Shown piece by piece: positions 1 to 9,299 of a stretch of DNA of 64,000 nucleotides. Position numbers and translations under genes: made by a program. The notes below the pieces were generated by a model. That model did not search any database, was not told the origin of the DNA, and saw only the letters and a list, made by a program, of their open reading frames with translations. Each line of letters begins with the position of its first letter. The first letter of the stretch is position 1. The stretch is from positions 186,001-250,000 of the forward strand of contig CBDFGS010000013.1 of NCBI GenBank assembly GCA_965247255.1. Direction: 5' to 3'. The DNA comes from CBDFGS01 sp965247255. GTDB lineage: Bacteria; Chloroflexota; Dehalococcoidia; Lucifugimonadales; CAUZJF01.

Positions 1-228
1 TGGGTAGATGTCGAGCGCGACTCTCGCCCACTCAGGTAGCGGTAGCTCCGAGGCCCTGCGATCATCTGCTACTACAACCACAGTCTCGCTTGTGATCTGG
101 GATAGCCGGGAGAGGACACGCTCTATAAGTGGCACGCCACCCAGCGGCTCCACCGCCTTGTTCCGGCCGAGACGTCGGCTCATCCCGCCGGCAAGGACGA
201 TACCTGAGACCTGCTTCCGAGCGCTCAT
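1..228 (-). CDS. mobA: Molybdenum cofactor guanylyltransferase MobA, N-terminal part (cut by window edge)
   Basis: Reading leftward from the ATG at 228, 76 codons stay open to the window edge. The N-terminus carries GIVLAGGMSRRLGRNKA, which fits the nucleotide-binding signature of MobA and related NTP transferases (LAGGxSxRMGxDK). It is followed by the usual PLGGVPLIERVL segment. MobA transfers GMP to molybdopterin in the cytoplasm to make the guanine-dinucleotide form of the Mo cofactor. The start lies 119 bases downstream of the MoeA fusion gene on the same strand, so the two probably form one Mo-cofactor unit. The C-terminus is outside the window. A general nucleotidyltransferase is the main alternative. 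Confidence 0.8.
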   Translation of the reverse strand, partial: MSARKQVSGIVLAGGMSRRLGRNKAVEPLGGVPLIERVLSRLSQITSETVVVVADDRRASELPLPEWARVALDIYP

Positions 229-347
229 GGCCTGCCTCGTGGCGAAAGCGTACCATATATCAGCTACGGCTGCTACTTGCGGACCGTGACTTACGCCAGA
301 GCAAGTGCCCTAGAAATCCACCTAGACCTTACGTAGCCAGGCCCTGA

Positions 348-2288
348 CTAGAACACCTCCGCCACAACGTCGCCGGTGCTTCTGGCGTCGTAGCCTCCCA
401 GCGCTTCCACCTGGGCCTTGAAGTCATCGCCTCGAATGAGGGATATCAAGGGTGCGAGCAGATCGCCTTCGTAGAACTCTCTTGGTATCACCAGGTCGTA
501 CTGCTCCGTCGCCAAGGGCATGAAGTCGAGGTCCATCGCACGGGCTGCAGAGAGGGTGCCCAAGCCGACGCCGGCCGCTCCGCCGGCAACCGCGGCGGCG
601 ACCGCCAGGTGTGTGTACTCCTCTCGCTCGTATCCCGCGATGCTCTTGGACGACAGGGTCGCCTCCGTGAGCATGTGGTCCAGGAGAACGCGAGTGCCTG
701 ATCCGCGCTGTCGATTGATGAACGTGACGCCATCTCGCACCAGGTCGGCGAGGGAGGCGATCGACTGCGGATTGCCCTTCGGCACGATCAGCCCCTGAAC
801 GCGGCGTACCAGGTTCATCAGGACTAGCTCCCGGTCCCTGACGTAGCGACGCACGGCCGGAACGTTATACTGGCCCGTAGTCTCATCCAACAGGTGGCAC
901 CCGGCCAGGTGCGCCTCGCCACGACTTAGTGCGAGCAGCCCGCCAAGACTGCCAACGTTAGACGAGGCCAGCCTGCGCTCGGGATGGCGCTTGGAGAGCT
1001 CGCTCGCCAGGAGGTCGAGGACTACGTCGTGGCTGCCAATGGCGACGATTGCGCCTTCGACCTCCTCAACCGAGCGTAGTAGCTCCACGTCGACATCCCG
1101 TCCGGCGTCGATGCCTTCGGAGAGCCGGGGGACGAGCAGCAGCCCGTCGGCACGTACGAGCGACATGATGACCCCGGCGCCGCGTTGTACAGGCGTGGCC
1201 ACCATCGTTTTGCCGACACGACCGAGTCGAACGCGAATAAACTCGTCCTCCCCCATCGGCGACGTGATCTTGCGGGTCAGGGCAGCGGTGGTTCGCTGGC
1301 GATTCTGTGGCGACACACCCAGGCGTCGTTCGATCAGCGGCTTCGCGAAGAGCTCACATGTGAGGGCCGCCGAGACGGGAAAGCCGGGGATCCCCAGGAC
1401 GGGCTTCCGTCGCACGACGCCCAGCACGACGGGATGGCCGGGCCTGATAGCGACACCGTGGACCACAAGGTCCCCGATGTCCTCTACGACCCTCGAAGTG
1501 TAGTCCTCGGAGCCGGCCGACGAGCCCGCGTTCACTAATATCACGTCGAAGCTCTCAGTGGCCGCCAACACCGCCGCTCGGAGCTGTGCGAAGTCGTCGG
1601 GGACGGCCTCCTCTCTCACGGCGTCGGCGCCCCACTCCTGGATCATCGCGGCCAGCATGAGAGAGTTGGTCTCGACGATATCGCCGGGCCCGACCGCGCT
1701 TCCTACGGGGACGAGTTCCGTGCCCGTTGGGATGACCACGACGCGCGGGGCGCGGCGCACGGCCACCTCCGGGAGTCCGGCCGCGGCGCAGGCCGCGATG
1801 TCCTGAGGCCGTATGCGGTGGTTCTGCGGCAGCACCAGCTCCGTGGCCACGATGTCCTCGCCTATCGGCCTGACGTGCTGGTATGGCGCAACCGGGGCCT
1901 GCAGCTCAATGACCGAGTCGTCTACCTCGTGCACCACCTCGATCATGACCACGGCGTCGAAGCCCTCAGGAATGGGGTCGCCGGTGTCGAGCCACACCGC
2001 CTGATCGCCAACCTTGAGCTGCAAGGGGGAGGTCTCGGTGGCGCCGACCGTCTCGGCGGACCGAACGGCGACGCCGTCCATGGCGGCTGCGTCGTAGTGA
2101 GGCGACGACCTCCTTGCCCAGACGGGCTCGGCCGTCACTCTTCCGGCGGCCCGGTCCAGGGCGACGGTCTCCGAGAGCGCCGGCTCCAGCGCCCCGACCC
2201 CCTCGAGCGCTTCATGAAACCGGCGCGACGCCTCTTCGAGAGGAATGTCATTTAGATAGTAGTGTCTGCGACCTCTCGCCGATTTCAT
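348..2288 (-). CDS. moeA: Molybdopterin molybdenumtransferase MoeA fused to a C-terminal PBP-like domain
   Basis: The protein has 646 aa. Residues about 1-410 form a MoeA domain with AAAMDGVAVR, the NAGSSAGSEDY segment and GIPGFPVSAAL. MoeA inserts molybdate into adenylylated molybdopterin. Residues about 420-646 resemble a type 2 periplasmic-binding-protein fold (the COG1910/PF12727 type fused to MoeA or ModE-like proteins), with GSHDVVLDLLA, RGSGTRVLLD and AAAVAGGAAGVGLG. It has no signal peptide, so this domain is cytosolic and probably senses or binds an oxyanion. The start is the ATG at 2288, preceded by AGGAG at a 9-base spacing, rather than an ATG 16 codons upstream that lacks such a site. 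mobA follows downstream. A second, unfused MoeA lies at 2861-4147. Confidence 0.88.
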   Translation of the reverse strand: MKSARGRRHYYLNDIPLEEASRRFHEALEGVGALEPALSETVALDRAAGRVTAEPVWARRSSPHYDAAAMDGVAVRSAETVGATETSPLQLKVGDQAVWLDTGDPIPEGFDAVVMIEVVHEVDDSVIELQAPVAPYQHVRPIGEDIVATELVLPQNHRIRPQDIAACAAAGLPEVAVRRAPRVVVIPTGTELVPVGSAVGPGDIVETNSLMLAAMIQEWGADAVREEAVPDDFAQLRAAVLAATESFDVILVNAGSSAGSEDYTSRVVEDIGDLVVHGVAIRPGHPVVLGVVRRKPVLGIPGFPVSAALTCELFAKPLIERRLGVSPQNRQRTTAALTRKITSPMGEDEFIRVRLGRVGKTMVATPVQRGAGVIMSLVRADGLLLVPRLSEGIDAGRDVDVELLRSVEEVEGAIVAIGSHDVVLDLLASELSKRHPERRLASSNVGSLGGLLALSRGEAHLAGCHLLDETTGQYNVPAVRRYVRDRELVLMNLVRRVQGLIVPKGNPQSIASLADLVRDGVTFINRQRGSGTRVLLDHMLTEATLSSKSIAGYEREEYTHLAVAAAVAGGAAGVGLGTLSAARAMDLDFMPLATEQYDLVIPREFYEGDLLAPLISLIRGDDFKAQVEALGGYDARSTGDVVAEVF

Positions 2289-2387
2289 CGATGCAAGCTC
2301 CTGAACGCACCCACCGGCGGTCCGAATGTCTATCAATTTACGTTAGTTTGTAGGAAGATGTCTATCGAACGAGGGGGAGTCAGGCGC

Positions 2388-2831
2388 ATGGAAGTCGAGT
2401 GGCTCATACTGTCCGACGCAGCCCAGGTAACGGGTGGAAAGCTCTACCTGCTCGGCGGCGGCTGGGACCAGGTAAACGTCAACAAGTTCCCACACCCACA
2501 GAACATGGCGATCGCGGTGTCGTTCAAGGTCCCCTGGACCGAGACGAACCTGAAGCACAACTTCGAGATTGAGATAGCCGGTGGCGACGGCGGCACTATA
2601 ACCAGCGTTCCGGGCCAATTCGAGGTTGGGAGGCCCCCCGGGCTACCACCGGGGCAAGACCAGCGAGCCCAGATCGTCGTAAACGTCGCGTGGACAATCG
2701 AGGCGAAGGGAAGCTACGTGATTGTCGCGCGCATCAACGGCGACGAAGGCCGGCGCTTCCCGTTCAACGTCGTGCCCGGCCCCATGGCGCAGATGGGGCA
2801 GCAGGGACAGGCGCCGCCGTCGAGCAACTAA
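2388..2831 (+). CDS. DUF6941-like small protein
   Basis: This 147-aa protein starts at the ATG preceded by GGGGGAG at 8 bases. It opens with MEVEWLILSDAAQVTGGKLYLLGGGWD, typical of the small uncharacterised DUF6941 family. A beta-rich body follows (VAWTIEAKGSYVIVARINGDE), with a glycine/glutamine-rich tail (PMAQMGQQGQAPPSSN). There is no signal peptide or membrane segment, so it should be cytosolic. The function is unknown. It is transcribed divergently from the MoeA fusion gene and convergently to the second moeA. The longer reading frame that starts at 2262 is rejected because its extra N-terminus overlaps the opposite gene's start region and looks non-coding. Confidence 0.75.
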   Translation: MEVEWLILSDAAQVTGGKLYLLGGGWDQVNVNKFPHPQNMAIAVSFKVPWTETNLKHNFEIEIAGGDGGTITSVPGQFEVGRPPGLPPGQDQRAQIVVNVAWTIEAKGSYVIVARINGDEGRRFPFNVVPGPMAQMGQQGQAPPSSN

Positions 2832-2860
2832 GGCCGGGCCGTTACCCATGCGCCCGGTCG

Positions 2861-4147
2861 CTAGTACGGCACGACCTCAACCAGCTCACCTGCGTAGAGG
2901 CCTGCCTTGTCGAGCGGCACCGTGATGGAGCCGTGGGCGCGGATGAGCGTGTATATGAGGTTAGACTTGCCGAACACCGGCTCCGCCATCCAGTCCTTCC
3001 CCTCTTGAAGCAGGCGGACCTGCACGTGGTCCTCGCGTCCCGCCAGCGACGCGACGTCTCGGGTCAGGCGGGCCCGCACCGTGGACTGTGGGTACGGGTG
3101 AGCGCGGCCGACAAGAGCGAAGATGGCGGGGCGGACCACCATCTCGAAGACCACTACCGCCGACACGGGGTTCCCCGGCAGGCCGAAGGCCGGCTTGCCG
3201 TCGATCAGCGCGACGATCGTCGGCTTGCCGGGCTTATGAGAAAGGCCGTGAGCCAGAACGCCCGGCTCGCCGAGGCCGGCCAGTACCTCCGCGGTCATAT
3301 CTCGCGCGCTCACGGAGCTTCCGGCCGAGAAGACCAGCATATCGCCCTCGGACAGCCCCCTGAGGGCAGCCTCGCGCTGAGCCTCGTAGTCATCCTCTAC
3401 CAGCCCGATCGGGACCGCTGTGCCGCCCGCCTCCTCCACTAGCGCGGATATCGTGTAGGTGTTGATGTCGCGGACGCGCCCCTGCGCCGGGGACTGTTCG
3501 GGCGGGACCAGCTCATCGCCCGTGGACACGATGGACACCCGTGGGCGCCTGCGCACGAAGACCTCGCTGATGCCGAGGGCCAGTAGGCCCCCGATATCGT
3601 GGGGCCTCAACACGCGGCCCGATTGGAGCACGGTCTCCCCTACACTCACGTCCTCCCCCACCTGCACGACGTTCTCACCAGGCGCCACCGGGCGGAGGAC
3701 CTCGATGGTCGTCTCGTTGGCGGCCTGGGTGTTCTCCACCATCACCACCGCGTCCGCGCCCTTCGCGAGCATACCGCCGGTGTACGCCCTAGCCCCCTGC
3801 GCAGCCGACACGCTGAGCTGCGGCGCCTCGCCCATCGAGACCTCTCCAACAAGCTCCAGATAGGCTGGGAGGCCTTCGGTTGCCCCGAACGTGTCCGCGG
3901 CACGCAGCGAAAAGCCGTCCATCGTGGAACGGGGGAAGGCCGGGAGGCTCTCCGGCGCGGTGATCTCTTCGGCGGTGACGCGGCCCAGGGCGTGTTGCGA
4001 AGGGACCGGCTCGAAGCCGATCGGCCCCGCTAGCCGCGACAGGAGCTGCTTCAGCGCGTCTTCTGGGGCGAGGAGGTCGAGGAACTCGGGCATGGACTGG
4101 ACCGCGCCACTGTCGATTTCCCGTAAGGCAGGGATTCCCCAAGCCAT
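2861..4147 (-). CDS. moeA: Molybdopterin molybdenumtransferase MoeA (stand-alone paralogue)
   Basis: The length, 428 aa, is normal for MoeA. Diagnostic segments are PRSTMDGFSLRA near residue 75, GEDVSVGETVL, SAGSSVSARDM in the MPT-binding domain, and GLPGNPVSAVV near residue 325. It inserts molybdate into adenylylated molybdopterin. Together with the fused copy, the genome carries at least two MoeA types, which in other organisms can serve Mo versus W or different downstream enzymes; that division of labour is only inferred here. The start lies 6 bases after the stop of the upstream unknown gene, so the two are probably co-transcribed. An internal start at residue 19 is possible; neither start has a clear ribosome-binding site. 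Confidence 0.9.
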   Translation of the reverse strand: MAWGIPALREIDSGAVQSMPEFLDLLAPEDALKQLLSRLAGPIGFEPVPSQHALGRVTAEEITAPESLPAFPRSTMDGFSLRAADTFGATEGLPAYLELVGEVSMGEAPQLSVSAAQGARAYTGGMLAKGADAVVMVENTQAANETTIEVLRPVAPGENVVQVGEDVSVGETVLQSGRVLRPHDIGGLLALGISEVFVRRRPRVSIVSTGDELVPPEQSPAQGRVRDINTYTISALVEEAGGTAVPIGLVEDDYEAQREAALRGLSEGDMLVFSAGSSVSARDMTAEVLAGLGEPGVLAHGLSHKPGKPTIVALIDGKPAFGLPGNPVSAVVVFEMVVRPAIFALVGRAHPYPQSTVRARLTRDVASLAGREDHVQVRLLQEGKDWMAEPVFGKSNLIYTLIRAHGSITVPLDKAGLYAGELVEVVPY

Positions 4148-4153
4148 ACAGCG

Positions 4154-5599
4154 CTAGCTGCGGGAGTCTTGCTCCAGCATTGTGGCCAGTTCGCGGCGAA
4201 TACGCAACTGCAGCGTCCTGAAGTAGCGCTCCATCGTCGGACCCTGGATGCGGCGTTCCAGGCCGTGTGGCCCGAAGCCGAACACGCTGAGCCCGGGGTT
4301 AAGTCCCCCTACCGGGCCTGCGGAGTTGGAGTCCGATGCTCCCCAGACCGAGAGCTTCCCTTCCTGGTTGCGCGTGAGAACCTCCCGAAGGTACCTGTCG
4401 GCCGAGTCGAGATAGTACGGCTTCGTAGTGGCCATGAAATCCGGGAGTCCCCGGGATCCCTGGACGCCGCGGTAGACGATCGGGTTTGCGAGGACTACAA
4501 CGGGGCTGTCGCCGGTGAGCGCCCCAGAGGGCCATTTCACCTCTATCTCGCCGAGCAGCGCCTTCTCCGTGGATTCTGGCGCCCACAGGACCACCCTGTA
4601 AGCAGGTCCTGGCTCGACCAGGCCCTCTAGCTGCTCCTGAGCCTCGGTGTACTCGTGCCACCTGCGCAACTCGGACAGGTGATCGGCATGGAGCGGAGTG
4701 TCCTCCGCAGGGCTGGATATCTTGCCTTCCGCGCGGACGTCGTTGAACGCCGCGAACCAGTTGGCGTATCCTCGTGCAGCCTTGGAGAACCTGACGATGC
4801 CCTCGGCGGCGGGGGGCGAAGCCCCGTCGACGATGACCAGATGGGGCATACTATCGCCGAGCCGCCTCACCAGGTCCTTGGGGAACGGCGAGGGCACGGT
4901 CAGCCGCATCGTCCCGTGGGACGGCACCCTGAGGTAGAAGACGCGGACACCGCCGCCCAGGTAATCTTCTAGGGGCTCCACGACCCACTGCCGGCCGTAC
5001 CCACCTCCCGCCAGCTGTGCCTTGTCGTTGCCCACCACCACGATGGGTCTGGAGGTGTTCGCCCGGAAATCGTCCAGGAACGCCAGGAACCCCTGAGCTT
5101 CGAACGCGGCGCGTCGAAGCTCATCGCGAAGCGCACTGGTAACTGTCAGCGGCACATCCTCCACGGGCTCCAACGACTCGAGGCCGAGGAAGAGTTCATA
5201 GACTTCGTCGTTCGGCGCGGCCGCGCCGAACGACTTGCCGTGTTGGACTATAAACCGGCGGAACTCCAGGTCTCGCTGCACAGGGTCTTGCAGCCTGAAG
5301 CGGCCGGCGCGGGTCTCCGCCCGCAGGATGTCCAAGTGGCTCAGCAGCGAAGCGAAGTCGCCGAGCTGCCCCAGGTGATCCAGCAGCACGGGCGTCAGGT
5401 AAACGCCGTCGCGGTCCGCCACCGCGCTTTGCAACCACTTGCCCAGTGCGTGGACGCGCTGAACAACCTCATCCAGGCCAAGATCGCGCGAAAGCAGCTC
5501 CAAGCGCGGATCGTCGGCGCTCCAGCCGTAGCGTTCCAGGTTGGCTAGGGTTTCTGCGGATACACGTTCCGTTAGGCCGGCGGCAGTGTCTGCGGTCAT
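4154..5599 (-). CDS. Conserved protein of unknown function upstream of moeA
   Basis: I do not recognise this 481-aa protein. It is soluble, with no signal peptide or membrane helix. The N-terminal third is helical (LLSRDLGLDEVVQRVHALGKW). The middle has a nucleotide-binding-like strand pattern (IVVVGNDKAQLAGGGYG, then PHLVIVDGASPP), and the end contains GFGPHGLERR. The ATG at 5599 is chosen over a TTG at 5632 because the latter lies inside the terminator hairpin of the upstream transporter gene. It sits 6 bases ahead of moeA on the same strand, suggesting co-expression and perhaps a link to molybdoenzyme biology. That link rests on position only. Confidence 0.6.
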   Translation of the reverse strand: MTADTAAGLTERVSAETLANLERYGWSADDPRLELLSRDLGLDEVVQRVHALGKWLQSAVADRDGVYLTPVLLDHLGQLGDFASLLSHLDILRAETRAGRFRLQDPVQRDLEFRRFIVQHGKSFGAAAPNDEVYELFLGLESLEPVEDVPLTVTSALRDELRRAAFEAQGFLAFLDDFRANTSRPIVVVGNDKAQLAGGGYGRQWVVEPLEDYLGGGVRVFYLRVPSHGTMRLTVPSPFPKDLVRRLGDSMPHLVIVDGASPPAAEGIVRFSKAARGYANWFAAFNDVRAEGKISSPAEDTPLHADHLSELRRWHEYTEAQEQLEGLVEPGPAYRVVLWAPESTEKALLGEIEVKWPSGALTGDSPVVVLANPIVYRGVQGSRGLPDFMATTKPYYLDSADRYLREVLTRNQEGKLSVWGASDSNSAGPVGGLNPGLSVFGFGPHGLERRIQGPTMERYFRTLQLRIRRELATMLEQDSRS

Positions 5600-5620
5600 G
5601 GCGGTACTCGGCTCCGAGCG

Positions 5621-5662
5621 GGGAAAAAACAAGGCCCCCCGGTCTTGGCCGGGGGGCCTTGT
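5621..5662 (-). terminator. Intrinsic terminator of the first family 5 binding-protein gene
   Basis: Inverted repeat AAGGCCCCCCGG / CCGGGGGGCCTT with a 6-base loop. On the minus strand it is followed by TTGTTTTTTCC. It lies 29 bases past the stop of the gene at 5691-8024. Confidence 0.9.
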
Positions 5663-5690
5663 ACTTACTCTATCCTACGAACAGCCTGGG

Positions 5691-8024
5691 CTACTGCAGT
5701 GCGAAGCTGTAGTTCTGGTACTTCTTGGACTTGTTGCCCGGGTTGTTCCTGTTGTCGATGCCGTCCTCGAAGTAGGTGATCATGGGTTCGCCGTAGCTGC
5801 CTACGCAGCACTTGGGTACGTTCCGGACGTTGGTCCGCCAGATCACAACCTCGAACGGCTGATAGGAGACCGTGTTGAGGCTCATCATGTACTCAATGTT
5901 GGTCTTGAATAGCTCCACTGCGATCTCTTTCCTGCGGGGGTCGAAGAAGGAGATGGACTTGCCCTCGGTGATGAGCTCCTGCTGATTCCTCATGACGCCG
6001 GGGATGTCCATGGGGTACGTGCCCTCGGGCGCCATGTTTCCGTAGACATCCGTGTAAGCCGGGTCGGGACCCGAGGGCGCACAGCCCTCTTCGCCGCCGG
6101 TGTAGAAGTACTGCCCGGCGCACAGCGCTGATCCGGAGTTGCCGTACATCGGCCAGCCACCGTGCCAGTCTACCCACCAGGGGCTGTGCCCATAGTGGTC
6201 GCCGTAAGGCGAGCCGAGGTACCCCTCACCCGAGGACAGCTTGCCAATGCCTTTACCGTTGCCCTCGTTGATCATCTTGATGCCCAGCTTCTCCCAGGCC
6301 GCCCCCATCAGGTCGGAGGTCAGGTACTCTGGGTTGCCGCCTCGGTTGCCCTCCGCCGGGTCCCACGTGAGTGTCAGCGTGCCGGTGCCGTCCAGCCGCT
6401 GGTAGAAGCCAGAGGAGTCCTTGGTGTAGCCCATCTTCGCCATTAGCTCGTTTGCCCCGGCCATGTCTTGCGGTACGGCGTTCAGCCCGTGCCACTCCTT
6501 GCCGGGATAGTAGGGGCTGCGTGGGTGGGGGACCCAGTTCGAAGGCACGCCAAGGCCCAGCATGGCCGTCTCGTTAATGGCGCCCCGGTCGATGGCGCGC
6601 GAAAGGGCGATACGGAAGTCCGTCGTCCTCATCAGCCTGCCAATCTCAGGGTCCTCATTCCACTCCATGCTCATGTGGAACAACGTGTCAGACCCGGAGA
6701 TGCGCGTGCGGCCTCCGACGCTGAAGTTGCCCTTCTCCATATTCTCGTGATAGAGCGGGAGCTCGCCCATCTGGAATCGGTTTCCGTGGGGCCCGTCGCT
6801 CTCACCCTTCATCACACGGAAGACGGTGGCCTCCCGGCTTTCCAGTACCTGGGCTTCGATGGCGTCGACGTAGGGGAGCTGCTGGCCATGGGGGTCGACC
6901 CCAAAGTAGAACGGGTTGGCCTGTGCGCGCTCGGTATCCGGGGGACGCCAGTTGTAGTTGGAGCCGGCGTTCCACAGCTCACCGTTGGGCGGCTTGAAGA
7001 AGGGGCCGATCCAGGGTATGGAGTACACGCGGTGTAGCCCTACCTTCACCATCAGAGAGATCCAGTCCTCGGTGCCGAAGACATCCAGCTTCTCCTGCAT
7101 CTCGGCGGGGCTGTTGTACTTGGGCATCCACTGGGTCCACCACGGCTTGTGGCCGAACCAGCCGCTGCCGCGGAGCGAGGGTGTACCGGAGAACTTACCC
7201 TCGAAGAACGTGTAGTTCGGGGTGTCGAACGACAGCGTGAAGGTGTTGTCGTCCACCATAGCGAACTGCACCGGGTTCCCGGTGATTGCGTCCTTCAGGC
7301 CGAAGCCCTTGGGGAACCGCTCCTTGTTGTAGTTCAGGTCCTCCCACACCCACTCGAAGTCCTCTCTCGTTAGAGGCTTTCCGTCGGACCACTTGACCCC
7401 ACGGCGCACGGTGACCGTGAAGATACGACCGTCTTCGCTCATCTCCGCGCCCTTGGCCAGGTGGGGGAAGTTGTCCACCGTATTGTAGTCGTTCTCCATG
7501 AGCGAGAAGCTCGACGCGTGGTGGAAAAGCGTGCTCACGTTGAACTCGACGTGCTGCTTGGTGCCGCCGTGCACCCCGATCTCGTCAGGAAGGTTCTTGA
7601 TCAGGATGTCGTCGGGATGGGGCAGGCGGTCCATCAGCGGAGGGCACACCCCAGACGGCGTGAAGTCCTTGTACGAGGTGTTCATGGAGCCGCACGGCCG
7701 TCCGGACTTGACCAGCTCCGTGAACTTCGGGTTCTCGGTGAACTTGGTCGGCCTCGGCCCCGTGTACACCTTCGTGAAATGCTCGTCGGGTCCGAGCGTC
7801 TTCGACGTAAACGCTGTATACCCCCGCTTCTCCTCTTCGCTCATGGCCGGCTCGGGCGCCGGCTGCACAGCCGGCTCGTCCGCCGGCGCGGGCGCGGGCG
7901 CGGGCGCGGGCGCCGCCGCCGGCGTGTCCGCCGCGTCCTCGCCACTGGAACAGGCGATCGCGGCCGTAAGGCCCAACGCGACCGCTAGCACCAGCAGCGT
8001 TCCAAATCTAAACGGATGCTTCAT
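5691..8024 (-). CDS. Family 5 extracellular solute-binding lipoprotein (paralogue 1)
   Basis: This 777-aa protein is probably a membrane-anchored receptor for a peptide-like or other bulky solute. A lipoprotein signal ends in LTAAIAC with Cys25, and a low-complexity Ala-Pro linker follows (about residues 36-60). The body has the SBP_bac_5 pattern (VRRGVKWSDGKPLTREDFEWVWEDL; LSRAIDRGAINE). It is longer than typical 500-600 aa members and rich in paired cysteines (CAGQYFYTGGEEGCAP, KCCVGSYG), suggesting disulfides. The tail NNPGNKSKKYQNYSFAL is shared with the next three paralogues. AGGAGG precedes the ATG. No permease or ATPase gene is adjacent, so the partner must be encoded elsewhere. Confidence 0.9.
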   Translation of the reverse strand: MKHPFRFGTLLVLAVALGLTAAIACSSGEDAADTPAAAPAPAPAPAPADEPAVQPAPEPAMSEEEKRGYTAFTSKTLGPDEHFTKVYTGPRPTKFTENPKFTELVKSGRPCGSMNTSYKDFTPSGVCPPLMDRLPHPDDILIKNLPDEIGVHGGTKQHVEFNVSTLFHHASSFSLMENDYNTVDNFPHLAKGAEMSEDGRIFTVTVRRGVKWSDGKPLTREDFEWVWEDLNYNKERFPKGFGLKDAITGNPVQFAMVDDNTFTLSFDTPNYTFFEGKFSGTPSLRGSGWFGHKPWWTQWMPKYNSPAEMQEKLDVFGTEDWISLMVKVGLHRVYSIPWIGPFFKPPNGELWNAGSNYNWRPPDTERAQANPFYFGVDPHGQQLPYVDAIEAQVLESREATVFRVMKGESDGPHGNRFQMGELPLYHENMEKGNFSVGGRTRISGSDTLFHMSMEWNEDPEIGRLMRTTDFRIALSRAIDRGAINETAMLGLGVPSNWVPHPRSPYYPGKEWHGLNAVPQDMAGANELMAKMGYTKDSSGFYQRLDGTGTLTLTWDPAEGNRGGNPEYLTSDLMGAAWEKLGIKMINEGNGKGIGKLSSGEGYLGSPYGDHYGHSPWWVDWHGGWPMYGNSGSALCAGQYFYTGGEEGCAPSGPDPAYTDVYGNMAPEGTYPMDIPGVMRNQQELITEGKSISFFDPRRKEIAVELFKTNIEYMMSLNTVSYQPFEVVIWRTNVRNVPKCCVGSYGEPMITYFEDGIDNRNNPGNKSKKYQNYSFALQ

Positions 8025-8100
8025 AGGTCTTCTCCTCCTCAGATAACTAGCTACGCTACGTACCTATTACTCACAATCCAACACGCAATTCGCTCGGTGG

Positions 8101-8129
8101 ATTAAATCATATAGGGTTCGGCAAGTCAA
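8101..8129 (-). promoter_or_regulatory. Promoter of binding-protein gene 1
   Basis: On the minus strand, TTGACT (8129-8124), a 17-base spacer, then TTTAAT (8106-8101). The -10 lies in TGATTTAATC, a motif shared with paralogues 2 and 3 at the same place. Confidence 0.6.
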
Positions 8130-8177
8130 TAGTACCTAGATAGCCGAGGCCACGCGCAGCAGCGGGCCAGAGCGTAA

Positions 8178-8972
8178 CTACCTCACCCAGTGGCGGAAGA
8201 GCGGCTTTACATCCTCCGGCAGCTCATCGAAGACATCCTGAGGGACGGGCGTGACGTAAGGCTGGTCCACGCCGGGCTCGTCCACCATTTGCACGCGATC
8301 GATAGAGCCGGGCATGAGCGTGTCGAGGTTTAGCCACCACGGTGCGTAACGCACGGCCACCCCCAACCGAGGCTGGTCCCCCTGGTTGGTCGCTGTCGCG
8401 TGCCAGAGGCGGCTGTCGAACATCAGCACGTCGCCGGGCTCACCAGTTGCCTGGGTCTCCGTAGGATACGTCTTATGCGCGTCGACGCCGTTCTCTCCGG
8501 TAGGGTTGTTGCTGGCGTGGTGGCTGCCGGGCACCACCAGCGTGCCCCCGGTCTCCACGGAGAAGGGCGACAGCATCCAGATGGTCGTCAGGTGCTGGAT
8601 CGCGTCGGGGTACGGCGCGGGTATGTGCCCAGGGTGGAGTTGGTTGAAGGGCCAATCGGCGTGCCACGGGCCTCTCGCGTTTCCCGGGTTGTTGATGATG
8701 GCAGTCGTGAAGGAGACCCGCACGTGCGGTCCGAAGAGGGCCTCGGCAGGCCCGACGATCCGTGGATCGGCCAAGTAAGGTGCGAACGACTGATCGAACG
8801 AGATGAGTCCGGAGGTCGCATCGATGCCCGCGGTCCCACCCTTCCGCCCTTTGGCGGCCGTAGTAGCCGCCACGCTACGCCCGACGTCGCCCGCCTCGTC
8901 GTCAGGAATAACGCCCTCGATCACGCTGAAGCCATCGACCTTCAGGTGTAATAGAGTCTCGTCGATTGCCAT
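8178..8972 (-). CDS. Phytanoyl-CoA dioxygenase (PhyH) family protein
   Basis: This 264-aa protein is probably an Fe(II)/2-oxoglutarate-dependent oxygenase. The double-stranded beta-helix signature is visible: HAD in GPWHADWPF supplies the metal His and Asp, the distal His is in SRLWHATATN, and Arg in RLGVAVRY would hold 2-oxoglutarate. PhyH-family enzymes hydroxylate varied substrates, from fatty acyl-CoA to small molecules; the substrate here is unknown. The ATG at 8972 is used because GGAG precedes it by 10 bases; a start 22 codons upstream is less likely. It lies alone between two binding-protein genes on the same strand, so a link to imported substrates is possible but unproven. Confidence 0.85.
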   Translation of the reverse strand: MAIDETLLHLKVDGFSVIEGVIPDDEAGDVGRSVAATTAAKGRKGGTAGIDATSGLISFDQSFAPYLADPRIVGPAEALFGPHVRVSFTTAIINNPGNARGPWHADWPFNQLHPGHIPAPYPDAIQHLTTIWMLSPFSVETGGTLVVPGSHHASNNPTGENGVDAHKTYPTETQATGEPGDVLMFDSRLWHATATNQGDQPRLGVAVRYAPWWLNLDTLMPGSIDRVQMVDEPGVDQPYVTPVPQDVFDELPEDVKPLFRHWVR

Positions 8973-9235
8973 CTCACGTTCACTCCAGGTCTGGAATGAT
9001 AACCGTCCAGGCCCCGGTTTGACAACAGCGACGGCCATGCTTTCGAGACGGAGGCAGAGCGGCTTATAGCTACCCCCGCCCCGAGTACAAGCTCCGAAGC
9101 TCGCGAACGGTCTGATGCGAGGGGTCAGTCCCCTATGAACGCAACGCGGTACCCCCTATGGTCTCCTGGCCGGAAGCCTTCGCGGGCGTTAGACCTGGGG
9201 ACGCGGTGGGAATCGACTTCGCGGACCTGCTTTGG

Positions 9236-9273
9236 GCAAAAACAAAGGGGCCCGCCTGGGAGGCGGGCCCCTT
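9236..9273 (-). terminator. Intrinsic terminator of binding-protein gene 2
   Basis: Perfect 12-bp inverted repeat AAGGGGCCCGCC / GGCGGGCCCCTT with a 5-base loop. On the minus strand it is followed by TGTTTTT. It lies 26 bases past the stop at 9300. Confidence 0.9.
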
Positions 9274-9299
9274 CGACTAATTCTTTCTACGCGTCCGAG

